A DNA stretch of 64,000 bases from Methanothermobacter sp. CaT2 (GCF_000828575.1 NZ_AP011952.1:1061501-1125500); one strand, 5' to 3'. Numbered from the stretch's first letter, positions 8,071 to 17,568 are shown. The notes: generated by a model from the letters alone, not told the origin. Translations and numbers: made by a program.

Positions 8071-8585
8071 AGTTTCCTCTCCAGATACCTGTACCTGAAT
8101 AGAGCCCTCTTAACAGGGTCCAGGGGGAGGTTCCTGTGTGAGGGCACCCTTATACAGTCAAGTTCCATGTAGTCGGGACATACTGTGAAGTCAGCAGCCC
8201 CCTCCACCACACTGAAGCCCATGTCCTCCACGATCTCCCTTAAAAAATTTGAATAAACCCTTACTTTTATTTTGCTGTTCCTCTCCCTGAGCCGTGAGGG
8301 GTCATGCCACCAGGGAGAGCAGACCTCAAAGTCAATCTCATCGGTTGAGGAATACTTGAGGCTTTCAGGGTCCATTGCATGGATGGTTTTAAAGACAAGG
8401 TCCACTGCCTCCCTTATCTGGGGGAATGTGTTGAGTCTGAGTTTAATGGCCCCCTCCACGGGTGTCTCAGAGAGTACAAAGGCAATATCTGCATCCTCGT
8501 CCTCAGGGGTCCTGCTAACCCTGTACCCCCTGACACCAGCAATCCTCAGTATCCCCTCACACATGGGTGTTGTGACGATCCTCAT
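8055..8585 (-). CDS. mmp17: Probable methanogenesis marker protein 17 (Mmp17)
   Basis: 176 residues; cytoplasmic, cysteine-containing ([28 protein letters not shown]). The call rests on overlap with mmp7, which Mmp17 commonly accompanies, and on a matching size; I recognise the family less securely than Mmp7. Mmp17 belongs to the set of methanogen-specific proteins copurified with the MCR activation complex. ATG at 8585 is preferred because GGTGA lies four bases upstream; a longer TTG start at 8597 is possible. It is divergent from comB, sharing an AT-rich promoter region. Confidence 0.62.
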
Positions 8586-8600
8586 GAATTCACCCACAAG

Positions 8601-8645
8601 CCTATATATCTCATCAATAAATTTCTCTATAAATTATTATATAAG
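8601..8645. promoter_or_regulatory. AT-rich divergent promoter region, mmp17 and comB
   Basis: The 87 bases between the two divergent starts contain TATA-like stretches on both strands: CTATAAATTATTATATAA read toward comB, and AATTTATAGAG and GATATATAGG read toward mmp17. Which of them is used cannot be decided from sequence alone. Confidence 0.5.
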
Positions 8646-8672
8646 GTGTGCTGATGAACTGAAGGTGTAGCA

Positions 8673-9347
8673 ATGAGGATAAGGCTAAGCTTTGAAAGAC
8701 AGGAAGGCAGTGGACTGTGCATAATGGTGGATCTCCTCAGGGCGAGTGCAACCATCACAGCAGCCCTTGACCAGTTCAGGGAGGTGATCCCTGTTGCTGA
8801 CATCGAAGAGGCCGTTAAGTACTCAAGGAAGGGCTACCCGGTCGCGGGGGAACGCGGAGGTGAGACCGTCCCCGGCTTCATAGCCAATTCCCCAATTGAA
8901 GTTAAAAATTACAGTGGAGATGCGCTGGTGCTCACCACCAGCAACGGCACAAGGATCCTTGAATCCGTTAAATCACATGCCCTTGTGGGGTGTCTCAACA
9001 ACCTGGATGCAGTGGCTGAGGCTGCAAGGGAACTTTCAGATGAAGTTGAGGTGGTTATGGCCGGTGTTAATGGGAGATTTGCCATAGAGGACTTCCTCTG
9101 CGCCGGTGAAATAATAGCAGCCATCGATGGTGAAATGGACGAATATGCAGAGGCCTCTGTACTCGCAGTTCAGGACAGATCCCTGGTTGATGACGCCATC
9201 CGCAGATCCAGATCAGCTGAAAGGCTGGAAGGGCTTGGATTCAGGGATGACATTGAGTACTGCATCAGGAGGAACATAACAGGGAACGTTCCAGTCTACC
9301 GTGATGGGACAGTAAAACTCATGGAGGAAATCCGGAGGCTGCATTGA
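8673..9347 (+). CDS. comB: 2-phosphosulfolactate phosphatase
   Basis: 224 residues, full length for ComB. It removes phosphate from 2-phosphosulfolactate, the second step of coenzyme M synthesis from phosphoenolpyruvate. Motifs are VDLLRASATI near the N terminus, GERGGETVPGF, NSPIEV, LTTSNGTR and the cysteine/glycine segment LVGCLNN. Mg-dependent and cytoplasmic. The ribosome site GGTG precedes the ATG. The later pathway genes comC, comD and comE are 21 kb away in this window; comA is not here. The next gene starts inside its stop codon. Confidence 0.93.
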   Translation: MRIRLSFERQEGSGLCIMVDLLRASATITAALDQFREVIPVADIEEAVKYSRKGYPVAGERGGETVPGFIANSPIEVKNYSGDALVLTTSNGTRILESVKSHALVGCLNNLDAVAEAARELSDEVEVVMAGVNGRFAIEDFLCAGEIIAAIDGEMDEYAEASVLAVQDRSLVDDAIRRSRSAERLEGLGFRDDIEYCIRRNITGNVPVYRDGTVKLMEEIRRLH

Positions 9348-10048
9348 AGATGAAGGAACTCAGGATCATAGGAACCGCACACGTATCAAGTGAAAGTATA
9401 GAGGAGGTCAGAAGGACCATCCTTGAGATGGAACCAGACGTCGTTGCAGTTGAACTGGACCCCGAGAGATACCGCAGGCTCATGGATGAAAAACTCGGGG
9501 TTCAGAGGGATGAACCATCCTTTCGGGAAGCCCTGCGCCATGGAAACATTGGAGTGATCCTTGCGGGCTGGTTCTTAACCTACTTCCAGCGGAAGGTTGG
9601 TGAGGACCTCGGCGTAAAACCCGGCTCAGAGATGCTGGCAGCCATAGAGGCCGCCCATGAGGTGGGGGCGGGCCTTGCACTCATCGACCGTGACATCGGA
9701 CTGACCATGCAGAGGGCAATTAAATCCATGGGGAGGATGGAAAAACTCAGGTTCTTCGCAGGGATAATAAGATCATTCCTCTGGAAGGATGACCCGAAGG
9801 ACATCGAGGACCTCAAAAGTGATGACACCCTCCTTGAGGTTATGGAGGAGTTCAGGAAGATCTCCCCGGCAGCCTACCGCGTCCTCGTTGAGGAGAGGGA
9901 TGCCTTCATGGCCCACAGACTGCTCTCAATCGAGGAGGACAGGGTGGTGGCTGTTGTGGGCGCCGGTCACCGCAGGGGCATAGAGGAGCACCTCCAGAAC
10001 CCCCAGGAACTACCACCCCTCGATGAACTCATGAAGATACCCCGCTGA
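9344..10048 (+). CDS. TraB-domain protein
   Basis: 234 residues of the TraB/PrgY family: GTAHVS near the N terminus, VVAVELDPERY, a GLALIDRDIG core motif and the closing VVAVVGAGHRRG. This domain resembles the Tiki/gumN metalloprotease-like fold, in which the GxxH and GxxH-like motifs lie at the presumed active site. Biological role in methanogens is unknown. A TTG start at 9344, overlapping the comB stop, has GGAGG five bases upstream; the ATG at 9350 is less well spaced. Unlike longer family members it lacks a membrane-spanning C-terminal half. Confidence 0.8.
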   Translation: MKMKELRIIGTAHVSSESIEEVRRTILEMEPDVVAVELDPERYRRLMDEKLGVQRDEPSFREALRHGNIGVILAGWFLTYFQRKVGEDLGVKPGSEMLAAIEAAHEVGAGLALIDRDIGLTMQRAIKSMGRMEKLRFFAGIIRSFLWKDDPKDIEDLKSDDTLLEVMEEFRKISPAAYRVLVEERDAFMAHRLLSIEEDRVVAVVGAGHRRGIEEHLQNPQELPPLDELMKIPR

Positions 10049-10144
10049 CATATACTCAAATGCGCAGTAGAGATCATACTGAAGGAAAAAATCATTAATT
10101 AATGACCCCCCATAAATGTAAACAAGAAGCTGCAGTGTGATAGG

Positions 10145-10360
10145 ATGTACATAATATTCCGATGCGACTGTGGAAGGGCCCTCTACTCAAGGGAGGGTGC
10201 GAAGACCCGGAAATGCGTCTGCGGGAGAACCGTGAATGTCAAAGATAGGCGCATATTTGGAAGGGCCGATGACTTCGAGGAAGCATCAGAACTGGTAAGA
10301 AAACTGCAGGAAGAAAAATATGGCTCCTGCCATTTCGCAAATCCATCAAAAAGGGAATAG
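10145..10360 (+). CDS. DUF1922 small zinc-ribbon protein, MTH1184 type
   Basis: 71 residues, matching in length and sequence what I remember of MTH1184, a structurally characterised protein. Two cysteine pairs, CDCG and CVCG, suit a rubredoxin-like or zinc-ribbon metal site; the rest is a short helix ([14 protein letters not shown]). Function is unknown. It lies just upstream of the translation-type GTPase gene, 10 bases apart, so the two are likely co-transcribed. Confidence 0.85.
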   Translation: MYIIFRCDCGRALYSREGAKTRKCVCGRTVNVKDRRIFGRADDFEEASELVRKLQEEKYGSCHFANPSKRE

Positions 10361-10370
10361 ATTCAGAGAT

Positions 10371-11960
10371 ATGATAGAAGACCTCAGATCATTCACATCC
10401 CCTGGCGAGAGAAGGAACATAGAATTCAAGAAGGCCCTCTCAGCCAGGTATCACCTCAAGATGGACCGTAAGAAGGGCCTCATATCCCAGATGAAGTACC
10501 GTATGGAGCGGGGTAACGGTAGGGCAGTGTACCTGCTGGGTGTGGAGGACAGCGGTGAACCGGTCGGCCTCCCTGCTGATAAACTGGATGAGTCAGTTGA
10601 GGTCCTCAGAACCCTCAGCAGTGAGATAGGTGCTGTTGTGGAGGAGGTTAACCTCCATGAGGGTACAGAGGGCATGGTGGCGGAGGTCATAATCTCAAGG
10701 AAGACGAAGACAGCGAGGGAGCACCTCCTCGTGGGGGTCGCCGGCCACGTGGACCACGGTAAGAGCACACTCCTCGGGACCCTCACAACAGGCACACCTG
10801 ATGATGGGAGCGGTAAGACCAGGATATTCCTTGATGTGCAGAAGCATGAAATAGAGAGGGGTCTATCGGCTGATCTATCCTTCGCCATCTACGGCTTCAG
10901 GAACGGCAGTGTTATGAGGCTCAAGAACCCCCTTGACAGGAAGGAGAAATCACGCCTCATGGACGAGGCCGACAGGGTCATATCCTTCGTTGACACCGTC
11001 GGCCATGAGCCCTGGCTTCGAACAACCATAAGGGGGATTGTGGGTCAGAGGCTCGACTACGGACTCCTCACAGTGGCAGCCGATGAGGGGCCTACACACA
11101 TAACAAGGGAGCACCTCGGTATAATGATCGCAATGGAGCTCCCGGTAATCGTGGTCCTCACAAAGTGTGATATGGCCACAGATGAGAACAGGAGAAGTGT
11201 GAGGGAGAAGATATCTGAACTGCTTAAACTGGTTGGCAGGATCCCCTTCCATGTTAAGAGCCGGGACGCTGCAGCCGGGATAGCCGGTAAGATGAACCAG
11301 CACATAGTCCCCATAATCGAGACCTCCTCGGTTACAGGGGAGGGTCTTGAAATCCTTGATGAACTCTTCCTCAATCTCAGGGTCCGTCGCGATGTTAACG
11401 GGGATGAAGAGCCATTCCTCATGTACATAGACAAGATATACACCATCAGAGGCGTTGGTACCGTTGTCAGCGGGACAATCCAGCAGGGACTTGTCAGAAA
11501 GGGTGACACCCTCCTCCTGGGGCCCCTAAAGACAGGGAAATTCCGGGAGGTCACCGTCAAATCAATAGAGATGCACCACTACAGGATAGGCTGTGCAGAA
11601 CCAGGCCACATCGTCGGCATATCCATATCCGGGGCCTCCCCTGACGAGATAGAGAGGGGTATGATACTGGCACACCCTGACTATGACCCCGAGGCTGTGA
11701 GGGAATTCGAGGCAGAGGTTGCCATACTGGTGCATCCGACAACCATAAAGGCTGGTTATGAGAGTGTGACCCACATTGAAACCATAGCCGAGACAACCGT
11801 TCTTGAGCCCCTTGACTCTGATTTCATGTCTGCAGGTGACAGGGGTAGGGTGAGGATGAGGTTCAAGTACAGGCCCCACCATGTGAGGGAGGGTCAGAAG
11901 ATAATCTTCCGTGAGGGAAGGAGCAAGGGCATAGGTTCTGTGACAAGGATCCTGGGATAA
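10371..11960 (+). CDS. GTPBP1/GTPBP2-like translational GTPase
   Basis: 529 residues. An N-terminal domain of about 115 residues precedes an EF-Tu-type GTPase domain: G1 [10 protein letters not shown]3 DTVGHE, G4 TKCD, and the HITREHLG helix. Two beta-barrel domains follow (from about residue 345), ending in [10 protein letters not shown]. This matches the archaeal/eukaryal GTPBP1 group, whose members act in ribosome- or RNA-linked quality control; the archaeal role is unsettled. ATG at 10371 is chosen since the longer reading would overlap the DUF1922 gene; no strong ribosome site is seen. Confidence 0.85.
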   Translation: MIEDLRSFTSPGERRNIEFKKALSARYHLKMDRKKGLISQMKYRMERGNGRAVYLLGVEDSGEPVGLPADKLDESVEVLRTLSSEIGAVVEEVNLHEGTEGMVAEVIISRKTKTAREHLLVGVAGHVDHGKSTLLGTLTTGTPDDGSGKTRIFLDVQKHEIERGLSADLSFAIYGFRNGSVMRLKNPLDRKEKSRLMDEADRVISFVDTVGHEPWLRTTIRGIVGQRLDYGLLTVAADEGPTHITREHLGIMIAMELPVIVVLTKCDMATDENRRSVREKISELLKLVGRIPFHVKSRDAAAGIAGKMNQHIVPIIETSSVTGEGLEILDELFLNLRVRRDVNGDEEPFLMYIDKIYTIRGVGTVVSGTIQQGLVRKGDTLLLGPLKTGKFREVTVKSIEMHHYRIGCAEPGHIVGISISGASPDEIERGMILAHPDYDPEAVREFEAEVAILVHPTTIKAGYESVTHIETIAETTVLEPLDSDFMSAGDRGRVRMRFKYRPHHVREGQKIIFREGRSKGIGSVTRILG

Positions 11961-12037
11961 CGCCCCACGCGACACAGCAGAGTACCACACTGATAGAATA
12001 AATCAGAAAACACGCGGCACAATACCATGCGCTTTAA

Positions 12038-12874
12038 TCAGCTTTTTATGAGTTCCAGGAACTCGCAGGCCTTACACTTATCCCCTGATGAAGGTTCCCC
12101 GCACCTCAGGCATTCCCTGAGGCCCTCGGTTTCACTGAGGGGCAGGAAGGTCCTGCTGAGTGATTCCATCACCCTTAACTTCACACCCTGCTCTTCTGAT
12201 TCAAGATGGTTGAGGAAGTCCCTTATCCTTGACCTCATGGAGAGGTCAGAGTAGGGACAGGAGTCAAGGTGGACCTTCACATCATTGAGAACAGCCCACA
12301 GCCTCACATCACTCTCAGGCGTGCTCCAGAGGGGTTTTATGCGCGGCACCATTGCCCGGTGTATCCTCTGAAGTTCTGGACCGAATTTTGAGAATTTCCG
12401 CACATCACCCCTTGCGAGGCTCATGATGAAGGACTGGATCTCATCATCCATGTTGTGGCCCGTTGCAATCTTTGAGGCACCTATCTCACGTGCCGTCCTG
12501 TTGAGTATCCATCGCCTGAAGACACCGCAGGGTATGCAGGGGCTGCTGAATCTATCAGTTACCCTGTCCAGTTCAAAATTGAATTCGTCCCTGAATGACC
12601 TCTCTATGAGTTCGACTCCAAGGAGTTCTGCGTTCTCCCTTGCCACCATAACACCCTCACTGCGGTAGCCCCCTATCCCCTCGTCGACGGTTATGGCTGT
12701 GAGCTCAAAATCAAGGTCACTCCTGAGATCTGAGAGGGCGTGCAGTGTCAGTACACTGTCCTTTCCGCCTGAGAGTGCTACTGCAATATGTTCACCGGGT
12801 TTTATGAGTTCATGACCCTCTATAAGTCCCCTGATCCTTCCCATGATTCTGTGATTGAATTCCTGAACATCCAT
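12038..12874 (-). CDS. tRNA 2-thiolation enzyme, TtuA/Ncs6/CTU1-like
   Basis: 278 residues. ATP pyrophosphatase motif SGGKDS (35-40). C113 and C116 in CIPCG together with C206 in DSCPYSD match the three cysteines that bind the catalytic [4Fe-4S] cluster in TtuA/NcsA. A C-terminal zinc finger has C255, C258, C267, C270. The enzyme would activate a tRNA uridine and insert sulfur. Unusually, the N-terminal zinc finger present in most family members is absent. A TATA box only about 12 bases before this ATG suggests that the true start may be the ATG at 12844. Confidence 0.85.
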   Translation of the reverse strand: MDVQEFNHRIMGRIRGLIEGHELIKPGEHIAVALSGGKDSVLTLHALSDLRSDLDFELTAITVDEGIGGYRSEGVMVARENAELLGVELIERSFRDEFNFELDRVTDRFSSPCIPCGVFRRWILNRTAREIGASKIATGHNMDDEIQSFIMSLARGDVRKFSKFGPELQRIHRAMVPRIKPLWSTPESDVRLWAVLNDVKVHLDSCPYSDLSMRSRIRDFLNHLESEEQGVKLRVMESLSRTFLPLSETEGLRECLRCGEPSSGDKCKACEFLELIKS

Positions 12875-12881
12875 GAAACCC

Positions 12882-12890
12882 TATATATAA
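12882..12890. promoter_or_regulatory. Shared TATA box between the tRNA thiolation and DUF77-type genes
   Basis: TATATATAA sits in the 38-base gap between divergent genes and can be read on both strands. For the plus gene, initiation about 25 bases on falls at its ATG (12913), which predicts a leaderless mRNA. For the minus gene, initiation would fall inside the annotated start region and favours ATG 12844. Confidence 0.45.
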
Positions 12891-12912
12891 ATGAGGGGAC
12901 ATATAATTAATC

Positions 12913-13212
12913 ATGATTACCGCAGAACTCACCGTGATACCCCTGGGTACATGCAGCACCTCCCTCAGCAGCTATGTGGCAGCTGCCGTCGAAGCCCTCA
13001 AGAAGCTGAATGTGAGGTATGAGATCTCAGGAATGGGGACACTGCTTGAGGCTGAAGACCTTGATGAACTCATGGAGGCTGTCAAGGCCGCACATGAGGC
13101 AGTCCTCCAGGCGGGTTCAGATAGGGTCTACACAACCCTCAAGATCGATGATAGAAGGGATGCCGACAGGGGTTTAAGGGATAAGGTTGAATCTGTGAAG
13201 GAAAAGATTTAG
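12913..13212 (+). CDS. DUF77/YqgV-type thiamine-binding-fold protein, MTH1187 type
   Basis: 99 residues, agreeing with MTH1187, a structurally characterised ferredoxin-like protein of the UPF0045/DUF77 family. Recognisable elements are IPLGTCSTSLSSYV, the YEISGMGTLLEA strand and the AAHEAVLQAG helix. Related proteins (YkoF) bind the thiamine pyrimidine; binding here is an inference from the family. No ribosome site lies at normal spacing, in keeping with a leaderless mRNA. Confidence 0.85.
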   Translation: MITAELTVIPLGTCSTSLSSYVAAAVEALKKLNVRYEISGMGTLLEAEDLDELMEAVKAAHEAVLQAGSDRVYTTLKIDDRRDADRGLRDKVESVKEKI

Positions 13213-13448
13213 GGCCCTGGACATATCACAGGTTCATAATTTTATATAAGGCCGATTGTGCCAGCATTGCTCCATCAAATGGTGCCCTTTCAGAGGTATC
13301 CAGCGCCCTAATCTGAGAACGGGAATTTCCTGGAAGCAAATCTTACCCATTCCAGGAGCTGATACTGACCTTGAATAAAAAATTTTTGTGTTTTACTCAA
13401 TCCAGCCCACAGCGGCATGAAGGAATTAAAGCAGCTCAGGGCCACGGT

Positions 13449-14531
13449 TTACTCAAAGAATTCCCTGACCGTGTCTGCGACCGTCTCAAGCTCCTCACTG
13501 GTTAGGGCAGGGTGTACCGGTATTGAGAGGACCTCCGCTGCAGCCGCCTCACTCACCGGGCATCTGGCATCAAAGCCCATTCTCTGGTACAGTTCCTGCC
13601 TGTAGATTGGTCTGGGATAGTGGATGCCTGTACCCACACCCCTCTCATTGAGGAAGCCCATGAGTTCATCCCTTGAGCCCGGAACCCGCAGGGTGTACTG
13701 GTGAAAGACGTGCCTGACCCCCGCTGCAATGTGGGGTGTTGATACTCCCTCAAGGTCCCCCAGCTGGGATGTGAGGTAAGCTGCATTTTCAATTCGCCTG
13801 CTGTTGAACTCCTCGAGTTTTCCGAGCTGGGCTATCCCGATGGCGGCTGAGATGTCGGTCATGCGGAAGTTGTATCCCAGGTATGTGTGCCTGTAGCGTT
13901 CTGTCTCCCCATGGGCCCTGAGTATACGTGCCATCTCAGCTATCTCATCGTCATCAGTTGTTATGATTCCGCCCTCACCTGTTGTGATGTTCTTTGTGGG
14001 GTAGAAGCTGAAACAGGCGGCATCGCCCATGGAACCGACTTTCCTTCCATGGTACTCTGCTCCGTGGGCCTGTGCAGCATCCTCAATGACCAGGATGTCG
14101 TGGTCAGCTGCAAGGTCCATTATGGGGTCCATGTCTGCGGGCTGGCCATAGAGGTGGACCGGTATTATCGCCCTTGTGCTGGGTGTTATGAGTTCCTCTA
14201 TCCTCTCAGGATCTATATTATATGTCAGGGGGTCTATATCTGCGAATACTGGTGTGGCTCCGACGTAGAGGGCTGCGTTTGCTGTTGCAGCGAAACTGAA
14301 GGGAGTTGTTATTACCTCATCCCCCTTTCCAACTCCAGCGGCGAGGAGGGCCAGATGAAGGGCTGTTGTCCCTGAACTCGTTGCAACTGCATGCTCTGTT
14401 CCTACATAGGCCGCAAATTTCTCCTCGAATTCAGCCACCCTGGGTCCCTGCGCGATAAAACCCGACTTAAGTACCTTTATGACTTCCTGAATTTCCTCTT
14501 CATCGATTATTGGAGTAGCAACCGGTATCAT
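13449..14531 (-). CDS. DegT/DnrJ/EryC1/StrS-family sugar aminotransferase
   Basis: 360 residues of the PLP-dependent nucleotide-sugar aminotransferase family. Motifs: [13 protein letters not shown] (phosphate loop), [13 protein letters not shown], and the PLP-lysine region [14 protein letters not shown]; the C terminus has RQELYQRMG and the helix VADTVREFF. It transfers an amino group, usually from glutamate, to a keto-sugar nucleotide for surface polysaccharides; perosamine-synthase-like activity is plausible. It stands alone, with no glycosyltransferase or sugar genes beside it in this window. Confidence 0.88.
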   Translation of the reverse strand: MIPVATPIIDEEEIQEVIKVLKSGFIAQGPRVAEFEEKFAAYVGTEHAVATSSGTTALHLALLAAGVGKGDEVITTPFSFAATANAALYVGATPVFADIDPLTYNIDPERIEELITPSTRAIIPVHLYGQPADMDPIMDLAADHDILVIEDAAQAHGAEYHGRKVGSMGDAACFSFYPTKNITTGEGGIITTDDDEIAEMARILRAHGETERYRHTYLGYNFRMTDISAAIGIAQLGKLEEFNSRRIENAAYLTSQLGDLEGVSTPHIAAGVRHVFHQYTLRVPGSRDELMGFLNERGVGTGIHYPRPIYRQELYQRMGFDARCPVSEAAAAEVLSIPVHPALTSEELETVADTVREFFE

Positions 14532-14640
14532 TTGAACACCCGAATGAAAGTTAACTGGTTTAACTATATCGTGCTGGCACTTAAAAATTGATGCCCGTCC
14601 CCCCGTGCAGAAAAATCAATAAAGTTGAGGTGGGAGAGAT

Positions 14641-14677
14641 GCCGGCCTTTAATGTTCCCTGAAGGGACGTTGCCGGC
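14641..14677 (-). terminator. Hairpin downstream of the CAAX-protease gene
   Basis: Two GCCGGC blocks (14641-14646 and 14672-14677) can pair with each other around an inner TCCCT/AGGGA stem (14656-14667). On the minus strand it follows the end of the CAAX-protease gene and is followed by a T-rich run, so it may end that transcript. The internal loops make it imperfect. Confidence 0.4.
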
Positions 14678-14689
14678 TTTAACAGTGAA

Positions 14690-15580
14690 TCACCGGAATA
14701 TCCTGCCTAAATCCTGGTATCGGCCCCTGAAGAGTATTAGGACAAGGAGTGCTGAAGCCAGGAGGAGGGTCAGGGGAGCTGTGTAGGGGTCTGAGGGGCT
14801 CACCATGAGGGATGGGAGGTTCCCCAGACCGGCGTCAGGGGAGCTGTGTATGACACTCACATAGAGATTGTTTGCAATGTGGACGCCCATGGCCATCTCC
14901 ACGCCATCATCTGCCAGCGTCACCAGTGCAAGCACAAGTCCTATGATGAAGGTGCTGACAGTTATTGAAAGGCTCATGCTAAGTGTCGCGCCGTTCCACC
15001 AGTGAAGGACCGAGAATATCGCTGAATTGATGATTATGAGCGGCACCGGCCTCTTTATGACAGACCAGATACCCTGCATCAGGTAGCCCCTGAAGAATAT
15101 CTCCTCAAAGGATGCCTGGACCGGGAAGGCCAGTATGGAGAGGATTAGCAGCCACCAGAACCCTGAACCAAAATTGAATCTGACCCCTGATGGGTCAGCA
15201 AGGACCGATACCAGATCAAGCACACCAACTATGAGGAACCATGTGCCCGCGCCCCTCAGGATCCTCCGCCAGTCAAGGTATCCCCTCGAATTAACTGCAG
15301 ATATGAAATCCCTCTGGTGAATGAACTTCAGTCCAACATAGAGGAAGAACATTGAAGCTGAAAACCCTATGGCCACCATTATGAGGAGGGTGGGGCCGCT
15401 GAAGGATGACAGGTCCCCCAGCGCCCCAGCACCACCCTTAAGTAGCAGGACGGCTGCGATGATGACACCCAGTATTAGGCCGGCTCCAACATTGGATGCC
15501 ACGAAGCTCATAAATACGGTCATCACATATCTCCATGCATCATTCCTTCCCAGGTATACGTTGTTCAGAAAATCCTCCAT
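14690..15580 (-). CDS. CPBP/CAAX-protease family membrane protein
   Basis: 296 residues with about eight hydrophobic segments. The family's catalytic motifs are present: EEIFFRGYLMQG (EExxxR), the FSVLHWWNG histidine and the HIANNLY segment near residue 235. These intramembrane metalloproteases process or confer immunity to small peptides in bacteria; archaeal substrates are unknown. The N-terminal 20 residues precede the first membrane segment. It is not clearly in an operon; the gene upstream is divergent trm1. Confidence 0.85.
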   Translation of the reverse strand: MEDFLNNVYLGRNDAWRYVMTVFMSFVASNVGAGLILGVIIAAVLLLKGGAGALGDLSSFSGPTLLIMVAIGFSASMFFLYVGLKFIHQRDFISAVNSRGYLDWRRILRGAGTWFLIVGVLDLVSVLADPSGVRFNFGSGFWWLLILSILAFPVQASFEEIFFRGYLMQGIWSVIKRPVPLIIINSAIFSVLHWWNGATLSMSLSITVSTFIIGLVLALVTLADDGVEMAMGVHIANNLYVSVIHSSPDAGLGNLPSLMVSPSDPYTAPLTLLLASALLVLILFRGRYQDLGRIFR

Positions 15581-15697
15581 CCATCACCAGCTCCGATCCC
15601 TTACCTGATGACCATGAGTCTTTTTAATAAATTACTGGTCATGTATCACACTAATCATCCGGCATTAATAAATATTTTGAAGTGGGAGTGTTGAATT

Positions 15698-16840
15698 ATG
15701 ATAACGGTAAATGAGGGTTCAGTCACCATAAGGGTTCCTGATTTCAGTAAGGTCTCGGCCAGGGCACCTGTATTCTACAACCCTGCCATGGAGTTCAACA
15801 GGGATGTGTCAGTGGTCGCGCTCCAGGTTTTCCAGAGACTCCTCGGTGGGGAGATTAGCGTTGCAGACACCTTCTCAGGGAGCGGTATAAGGGCCATAAG
15901 GTATCTGGTTGAGGTTGAAGGAGTCTCTGAGGCCTTTGCAAATGACATAAACCCGCTTGCAGTTGAATGCATAAAAAATAACTCAGTGATAAACTCGGTG
16001 TCCCCTGAGGTCAGCAGAGAGGATGCCAGCATCTTCCTCAGGAGTAACCATGGCCGCTTTGATGTTATAGACATCGACCCCTTCGGGACCCCTGCACCCT
16101 TCATGGACTCTGCGGCGGCTTCTGCAAGGAACAATTCACTCCTTGCTGTTACAGCCACCGACACCTCAAGCCTCTGCGGCACCTACATAAAGCCCTGCCT
16201 GAGGAAGTACTCCTCAAGGCCCCTTAAAACAGAGTACTGCCATGAGACGGGACTAAGGATACTCGCAGGCTTCACAGCCATGAACCTTGCAAGGTACAGG
16301 AAGGCTGCCTCGGTACTCCTCTCCCACAGCAGCCAGCACTACATGAGGCTATACATCCACGTGAGGAGGGGTGCCAGAAGGGCCGATGAATCCATCAGGA
16401 ATATCGGATTCATGCTTCACTGCTTCAGATGCCTTCACCATGAACACGTGAAGGGATTTGCGCCCCTGAAACGTGAGTGCCCCCACTGCGGTGCCGAAAT
16501 GGAGGCGGCCGGTCCCCTCTGGGTCGGTGATATCCAGGACAGGAAATTCATCGGTGAGATGATAGGGGAGGTTGAGAACAAGGAACTCAACACGGCCGGA
16601 GATGTCCTTAAACTTCTGAAGGGATGTCTTGATGAAGCAGGGATGCCCCCTGGATTCTATGATATCCATGAGGTCTGCAGTAAGCTTGGAAGGAGTGCAC
16701 CACCCCTGAGGGATGTTATGGATGGTCTTGAGGCGGCCGGTTTCAGGGTTTCAAGGACCCATATAAGGCCGACGGGTATAAGGACCGACGCCGGTATAGG
16801 GGAGATTGAGGAGGTCCTGGCAGGACTCATGCCGGAATAG
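15698..16840 (+). CDS. trm1: tRNA (guanine(26)-N2)-dimethyltransferase Trm1
   Basis: 380 residues, full length for archaeal Trm1, which makes N2,N2-dimethylguanosine at position 26 of tRNA. S-adenosylmethionine motifs are DTFSGSGIRAIRYL and AFANDINPLAV; the catalytic motif is DIDPFGTPAPF. A C-terminal zinc site (CFRCLHH with CPHCGAE) and a winged-helix end complete the protein. GGGAG lies upstream of the ATG. Confidence 0.94.
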   Translation: MITVNEGSVTIRVPDFSKVSARAPVFYNPAMEFNRDVSVVALQVFQRLLGGEISVADTFSGSGIRAIRYLVEVEGVSEAFANDINPLAVECIKNNSVINSVSPEVSREDASIFLRSNHGRFDVIDIDPFGTPAPFMDSAAASARNNSLLAVTATDTSSLCGTYIKPCLRKYSSRPLKTEYCHETGLRILAGFTAMNLARYRKAASVLLSHSSQHYMRLYIHVRRGARRADESIRNIGFMLHCFRCLHHEHVKGFAPLKRECPHCGAEMEAAGPLWVGDIQDRKFIGEMIGEVENKELNTAGDVLKLLKGCLDEAGMPPGFYDIHEVCSKLGRSAPPLRDVMDGLEAAGFRVSRTHIRPTGIRTDAGIGEIEEVLAGLMPE

Positions 16841-16881
16841 AAGTTGGGGGAGTTGAAGCAGTACTCACCCCCGGCTCTCGA

Positions 16882-17568
16882 TCATTCATAGTTGAGCATG
16901 TTATGGGTGTAGTAATACTGCAGTGACCTTGCATTCCTGATCTCAAAGTTCCTGTAGGGGTTGTTGAGGTAGGGAAAGATCATTCCCTTCAAGCAGTAGA
17001 GGTATGCTCCAATGGGGCCATACTCATTCCTGGCAATTTTATAGTAGAGGGGGAATCCACAGCCCTGGTTTATGAATATCTCACCCTGCCTGACCGTGCC
17101 GTGGTATACGAGGGGTATGGGCCCCTCCTGACCGTGCTCAGCCGCCCTCTCCTTTATGTATGCAAGGGCCTCGTCCAGTGTTCCGAATTCCCTTCCATCT
17201 GAACGGTAGGTCCACTTATCGTCAGGTATGCCGTATATTCCCTCCTGCCATACCTCTGTCCAGTTTATGCCCGGCGTGTACTGCTTCTTTTCAACGTAGG
17301 CGAGTTCAAGGATGTAAACGTCGCCCTCCATGTAGCAGCGGTAATTGGAGCTTCCGCCGTAATGGACCACCAGAATGCACTTCGATCCCCTTTCACGGGC
17401 ATAGTCTGCCAGTAGTTTTGAGTGTATATGACCTGGGTACATATCTGGATTTGCAATTTTAACAAATGCGAGCCTTCCCAGGGGCTCAAAGTCCCCCTGT
17501 GTCCCTGTAAAGTAAAGGTAACCCCCGGCGATTACCAGTAAAGCTATGATGAGTATCCCCTTCTTCAT
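16882..17568 (-). CDS. Secreted or membrane-anchored protein of unknown function
   Basis: 228 residues. The N terminus (MKKGILIIALLVIAGGYLYF) is a signal anchor. The remaining 200 residues are rich in tyrosine and glycine, with cysteines at SKCILVV, YRCYMEG, QGCGFPL and YCLKGM that could pair outside the cell. I do not recognise the family. It lies tail to tail with trm1 and head to head with the DUF4013 membrane protein gene, so it is its own transcription unit. Confidence 0.75.
   Translation of the reverse strand: MKKGILIIALLVIAGGYLYFTGTQGDFEPLGRLAFVKIANPDMYPGHIHSKLLADYARERGSKCILVVHYGGSSNYRCYMEGDVYILELAYVEKKQYTPGINWTEVWQEGIYGIPDDKWTYRSDGREFGTLDEALAYIKERAAEHGQEGPIPLVYHGTVRQGEIFINQGCGFPLYYKIARNEYGPIGAYLYCLKGMIFPYLNNPYRNFEIRNARSLQYYYTHNMLNYE

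Noticed and set aside
13213-13448. RNA gene in the 236-base gap between the DUF77 and aminotransferase genes
   Set aside because: I searched by eye for tRNA loops, box C/D or H/ACA patterns and found no convincing structure.
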